Origin: Calditrichia bacterium
Lineage (GTDB): Bacteria; Calditrichota; Calditrichia; Calditrichales; Calditrichaceae
NCBI GenBank assembly: GCA_027039465.1
Contig: JALWEA010000417.1
Location: 1-9,092 of the forward strand
Reading direction: 5' to 3'
Length of the DNA: 9,092 nt
Shown here: piece by piece, positions 6,663 through 9,092 of the stretch
Numbering within the stretch: the stretch's first letter is position 1
Layout of the letters: every line of letters begins with the position of its first letter
Notes under the pieces: model-generated
What the model saw: the letters and a program-made list of their open reading frames with translations, nothing else
The model's database searches: none
Told to the model about the DNA's origin: nothing
Made by a program: the position numbers and the translations under genes

Positions 6663-7487
6663 TCAAGAAAAAAATTTTCTCTTAAGCCTTTGAGTCCATT
6701 TCTTTATTTGATCCGATTTTTTGGCAAATATTTCATCATCCACATCTTGAATTTTAATCGTCTCTCCGGCAATGGCCTTTTGCGGATTTTCAAAAAACAA
6801 TTTATTCAAAAAGGTACTATCGGCAAATTTTGATAATTCTTCATAAGCACGAATCAACGTCCGATAACTGCGATGTTTTGTTTCATGAGCATCCGAGGCC
6901 ACAAAATGCACAAACCCACCTTTAACAAAACTTAAAGCGACATTTTGTACATTCTGACCGAACTGGCCGGTAATGCTCCCGGCGTTAATCTGAATGAGCG
7001 CCCCTTGTTGAAAAAAACCGTACAATTTATCCAATTTATTATGCAAATAAATATAACGTTCGGGATGCGCCAAAATCGGGGTGATACCTTGCAAACGGCA
7101 TTGAAAAATAAATTCGCCGACACCATCAGGAAGATCGAGCAGCGGTAATTCAAATAAAAGATATTTTTGATTATTAGCCAAGGTAGCCCAAGGATACCGG
7201 AGCCAATCCATTAAACGTCGGCTAAAAAATAATTCCGCAGCTAATGAAAGGCGAATTGGAATACCGGCTTTTTGTGCTTCTTTCCGAACTTGCTCAAATC
7301 GTTGCACTACCTGCTCGCTGAAGGCATCATCGGTTAGTTCGGTGGCATGCGGAGTGGCTAACAAATGCGTGATATTCAATGAGGCGGCCTGCTCAAGCAT
7401 TTCGAGCGTTTCATCCAATGTGCGAGCGCCGTCATCAAGGCCGAATAAATAATGCGAGTGGATATCTGTGAATTGCTGCGTGCCCAT
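6663..7487 (-). CDS. PHP-family protein-tyrosine phosphatase (CpsB/CapC/YwqE type)
   Basis: A 274-residue cytoplasmic metal-dependent phosphatase of the polymerase-and-histidinol-phosphatase fold. It is expected to remove phosphate from the tyrosine tail of the neighbouring BY-kinase. All metal-site motifs are visible: H10-x-H12 in DIHSH, DDGA (18-21), TPH47, E85, H141-PER, and D199-x-H201 in the SDAH block; INAGS (167-171) is also typical of CpsB. The start is chosen at 7487, which puts the DIHSH motif near the N-terminus as in homologues and leaves a 13-bp gap after lolA; a weak AGGGA lies upstream. An in-frame ATG at 7523 would overlap lolA by 23 bp, adds an unconserved leader and has no SD. 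Its position directly behind lolA suggests expression with ftsK-lolA, while the kinase is 248 bp further on behind its own promoter. Confidence 0.9.
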   Translation of the reverse strand: MGTQQFTDIHSHYLFGLDDGARTLDETLEMLEQAASLNITHLLATPHATELTDDAFSEQVVQRFEQVRKEAQKAGIPIRLSLAAELFFSRRLMDWLRYPWATLANNQKYLLFELPLLDLPDGVGEFIFQCRLQGITPILAHPERYIYLHNKLDKLYGFFQQGALIQINAGSITGQFGQNVQNVALSFVKGGFVHFVASDAHETKHRSYRTLIRAYEELSKFADSTFLNKLFFENPQKAIAGETIKIQDVDDEIFAKKSDQIKKWTQRLKRKFFS

Positions 7488-7500
7488 CAACTTTCTATCC

Positions 7501-8139
7501 CTATTCCCGCATGTCAACCACATTCATTTGCGGGGTTAGTGTAAAGTGAAATAATGAATCGGATAAATTGGTTTTGGTGTCGATATGAGAAAGATTAAAA
7601 ACGGATTTATTTCCGTTGAGATCGGTAATTTCAATCTTAACGATCTGCCAATCATCATCCGTTACCCAAATTTTAATCGAATCGAAATAGCCATGCACAT
7701 CTTCTTTGGGATCCAATTTAACGATGTACACTTTTTTGCCATCCATTTTCTTCTGAGCAATAAGCGTGGCATAATGCGTTTTGGGATATTTGAACAAAAT
7801 ATCTCGCGGCAATAGCGCCCCTGAATTTTTACGCACCTTGTCGATTAAAACCTGATTATTGATGCGGTTGTAAGTCCAAACCGTGTTACCATCCGAAATA
7901 ATCAATTGATCTTCCGTTTCGAAACGATATTTTTTACCGTCTTTTACATACAATGTTCCGACCGTCGTTGATTTGGTTCCCGTTAATTGAAAAGTTTCCA
8001 CTTTATCGAACGTAGCTTTAAAATTCTTAATATGATCGTATTTTTTTTGAACTTTTTTAATAATGCCTTCGGCATCAATGGCCCAAGTGGCTTGAGCAAA
8101 AAGCAGAAGAATAAATGTAAATAATATTTTGATTTTCAT
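7501..8139 (-). CDS. lolA: Outer-membrane lipoprotein carrier protein LolA
   Basis: A 212-residue secreted periplasmic chaperone that takes lipoproteins released by LolCDE and hands them to the outer membrane. Residues 1-20 form a signal peptide: basic MKIK, a hydrophobic core, and ATWA before the predicted cleavage at 20/21. The mature part shows the LolA pattern: I-x-KVQKKYD-x-IKNF-x-ATF-x-K near the start, a GTLYVKDGKKYRFE strand pair, ISDGNTVWTYN, and later D-x-IKIWVTDDDWQIVKIE and LNGN. These build the open beta-barrel that holds the acyl chains. The ATG at 8139 has AAGGAAG at 8144-8150. It lies 84 bp downstream of ftsK, the same gene order as in E. coli (ftsK-lolA), which supports both calls. 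Confidence 0.9.
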   Translation of the reverse strand: MKIKILFTFILLLFAQATWAIDAEGIIKKVQKKYDHIKNFKATFDKVETFQLTGTKSTTVGTLYVKDGKKYRFETEDQLIISDGNTVWTYNRINNQVLIDKVRKNSGALLPRDILFKYPKTHYATLIAQKKMDGKKVYIVKLDPKEDVHGYFDSIKIWVTDDDWQIVKIEITDLNGNKSVFNLSHIDTKTNLSDSLFHFTLTPQMNVVDMRE

Positions 8140-8223
8140 ATTGCTTCCTTAATTTAAAAGATCTTTTTGAGTTTAAATTCATTTTTAACTGCGAAACGTT
8201 TACAACTTATTCCCAAGGCCAAA

Positions 8224-9092
8224 TCAGTGCATCATCTCCTGCAATTCCTGCAAGGTAATTAGCACCTGGCGCGGTTTGCTGCCCTCGCCCGGGCCCACAA
8301 TGCCGTCACGTTCAAGTTCGTCCATAATGCGCGCGGCACGGGAAAAACCGATCTTTAGTCTACGCTGCAAAAATGAAATAGATCCCTGCTGGTGTCTGAC
8401 AACAATGGCTCTTGCTTCTTCGTACAGCGGATCGCGTTCCATAACATCTCCGTGCGCCCCGCCACCGGATGATTTACCGCTGGGTTGAGGGATACTGTAA
8501 TAAGGCATTTTGGATTGACGGCTGATATGTGTAACGACGCGTTCCACTTCATCGGTCGAAACGAACGGATTTTGCAAACGGATCGGTTTGGGACTTCCTG
8601 GCGGCTGATACAACATATCTCCGTTGCCCAACAGTTGTTCGGCTCCGTTCATATCCAAAATGGTACGCGAATCCACTTTGCTGAATACGTAATATGCGAT
8701 TCGCGCCGGAAAGTTAGCTTTAATCACGCCCGTTAAAACATCCACACTAGGCCGCTGGGTAGCAACAATCAAATGAATGCCGACCGCACGTGCCATTTGT
8801 GCCAAACGAGCAATGGGCGCTTCCACTTCTTTGGCGGCCACCATCATTAAATCGGCCAGCTCGTCAATCACAATAACAATGTAAGGCAATTGGGAAAACT
8901 TCCCGCTATGCCCGGAAGTTTCCTGCATTTGCTTTACTTTACGGTTGTATTCCACAATATTTCGAGCATGAATTTCCGACAGCCATTCGTAGCGGCGTTC
9001 CATTTCCAGCACCATACTATTCAGCATGCTAATGGCATTGCTGGGTTTGGTAATGACCGTTTCATCCAAATCCGGCCGCCAGACCAAATAAT
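8224..9092 (-). CDS. ftsK: DNA translocase FtsK, C-terminal part (5' end outside the window)
   Basis: The open frame runs off the right edge, so only about 289 C-terminal residues are visible; the membrane domain and Walker A lie upstream. Numbering from the leucine codon at 9087, residues 71-80 are Walker B (VIVIDELADL). They are followed by the FtsK/SpoIIIE core blocks A-QMARAVGIHLI-ATQRPSVDV-TG-IK-N-PARI and a GNGDML-Y-PPG block. After a short Ser/Gly-rich linker (203-212) comes the winged-helix gamma domain (about 219-278: DPLYEEA, SISFLQRRLKIGFSRAAR, MDELERDGIVG), which reads KOPS and contacts XerD at dif. The hexameric pump moves chromosome ends through the septum. The ATPase segment resembles Bacteroidota/FCB-type FtsK by eye. 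The gene is intact as far as seen. Confidence 0.95.
   Translation of the reverse strand, partial: YLVWRPDLDETVITKPSNAISMLNSMVLEMERRYEWLSEIHARNIVEYNRKVKQMQETSGHSGKFSQLPYIVIVIDELADLMMVAAKEVEAPIARLAQMARAVGIHLIVATQRPSVDVLTGVIKANFPARIAYYVFSKVDSRTILDMNGAEQLLGNGDMLYQPPGSPKPIRLQNPFVSTDEVERVVTHISRQSKMPYYSIPQPSGKSSGGGAHGDVMERDPLYEEARAIVVRHQQGSISFLQRRLKIGFSRAARIMDELERDGIVGPGEGSKPRQVLITLQELQEMMH

Noticed and set aside
7488..7523. Upstream ATG (7523) for the PHP phosphatase
   Set aside because: It overlaps lolA, has no SD (CCCCGC upstream) and adds 12 unconserved residues before the DIHSH motif. The ATG at 7487 fits the family better.
8140..8223. Separate promoter for lolA
   Set aside because: The best pair (TTGTAA with ATGAAT at 17 bp) has a very poor -10. 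Co-transcription with ftsK explains the layout.
9085..9087. TTG codon as the start of a short 287-residue protein
   Set aside because: The frame stays open to the window edge (Tyr codon at 9090-9088). The protein lacks Walker A, so this is the inside of ftsK, not a start.
1..9092. Mobile elements, CRISPR, tRNA or rRNA genes, frameshifted genes
   Set aside because: I saw no transposase or integrase, no spaced direct repeats, no cloverleaf candidates and no broken reading frames. All main genes are full length or cut only by the window edge.

Overview
The window looks like a chromosomal piece of a Gram-negative bacterium of moderate to low GC (roughly 40-45% by eye). A LolA periplasmic lipoprotein carrier implies an outer membrane. 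The ATPase segment of FtsK has a Bacteroidota/FCB-like flavour (NSM..EMERRYE..). The genes nevertheless carry strong AGGAG-type Shine-Dalgarno (SD) sequences and one clear TTGACA promoter, which is unlike typical Bacteroidota. A non-Bacteroidota member of the FCB superphylum (Calditrichota/KSB1-like) is my best guess, with low confidence.

Layout. Positions 1-1221 (+ strand) hold two small genes, 30 bp apart: a membrane methyltransferase of the isoprenylcysteine/phospholipid methyltransferase fold (103-642) and a DUF1684 protein (673-1221). A strong 13-bp hairpin at 1246-1276 separates them from the rest of the window, which is convergent and entirely on the minus strand. In transcription order (right to left) that part holds: the 3' part of ftsK (9092-8224), lolA (8139-7501), a PHP-type protein-tyrosine phosphatase (7487-6663), a 248-bp regulatory gap, a fused Wzz/BY-kinase (6414-4144, GTG start), a UDP-glucose 6-dehydrogenase (4022-2682) and a UDP-GlcNAc 6-dehydrogenase of the WbpA type (2615-1302).

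How the genes work together. The left-hand minus-strand genes form a surface-polysaccharide module. The two dehydrogenases should make UDP-GlcA and UDP-GlcNAcA. The BY-kinase is a polysaccharide co-polymerase that controls chain length and export through cycles of tyrosine autophosphorylation. The PHP phosphatase is the expected counter-enzyme. BY-kinases are known in other bacteria to phosphorylate UDP-sugar dehydrogenases, so kinase, phosphatase and possible substrates sit side by side. No glycosyltransferase, flippase, polymerase or outer-membrane export channel is present, so those parts must lie elsewhere. The phosphatase follows lolA by only 13 bp, so it may be expressed with ftsK-lolA. 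The kinase has its own predicted promoter, followed by a terminator-like hairpin in its leader.

No gene-free stretch exceeds 300 bases. I saw no tRNA, rRNA, CRISPR array, IS element or integrase.
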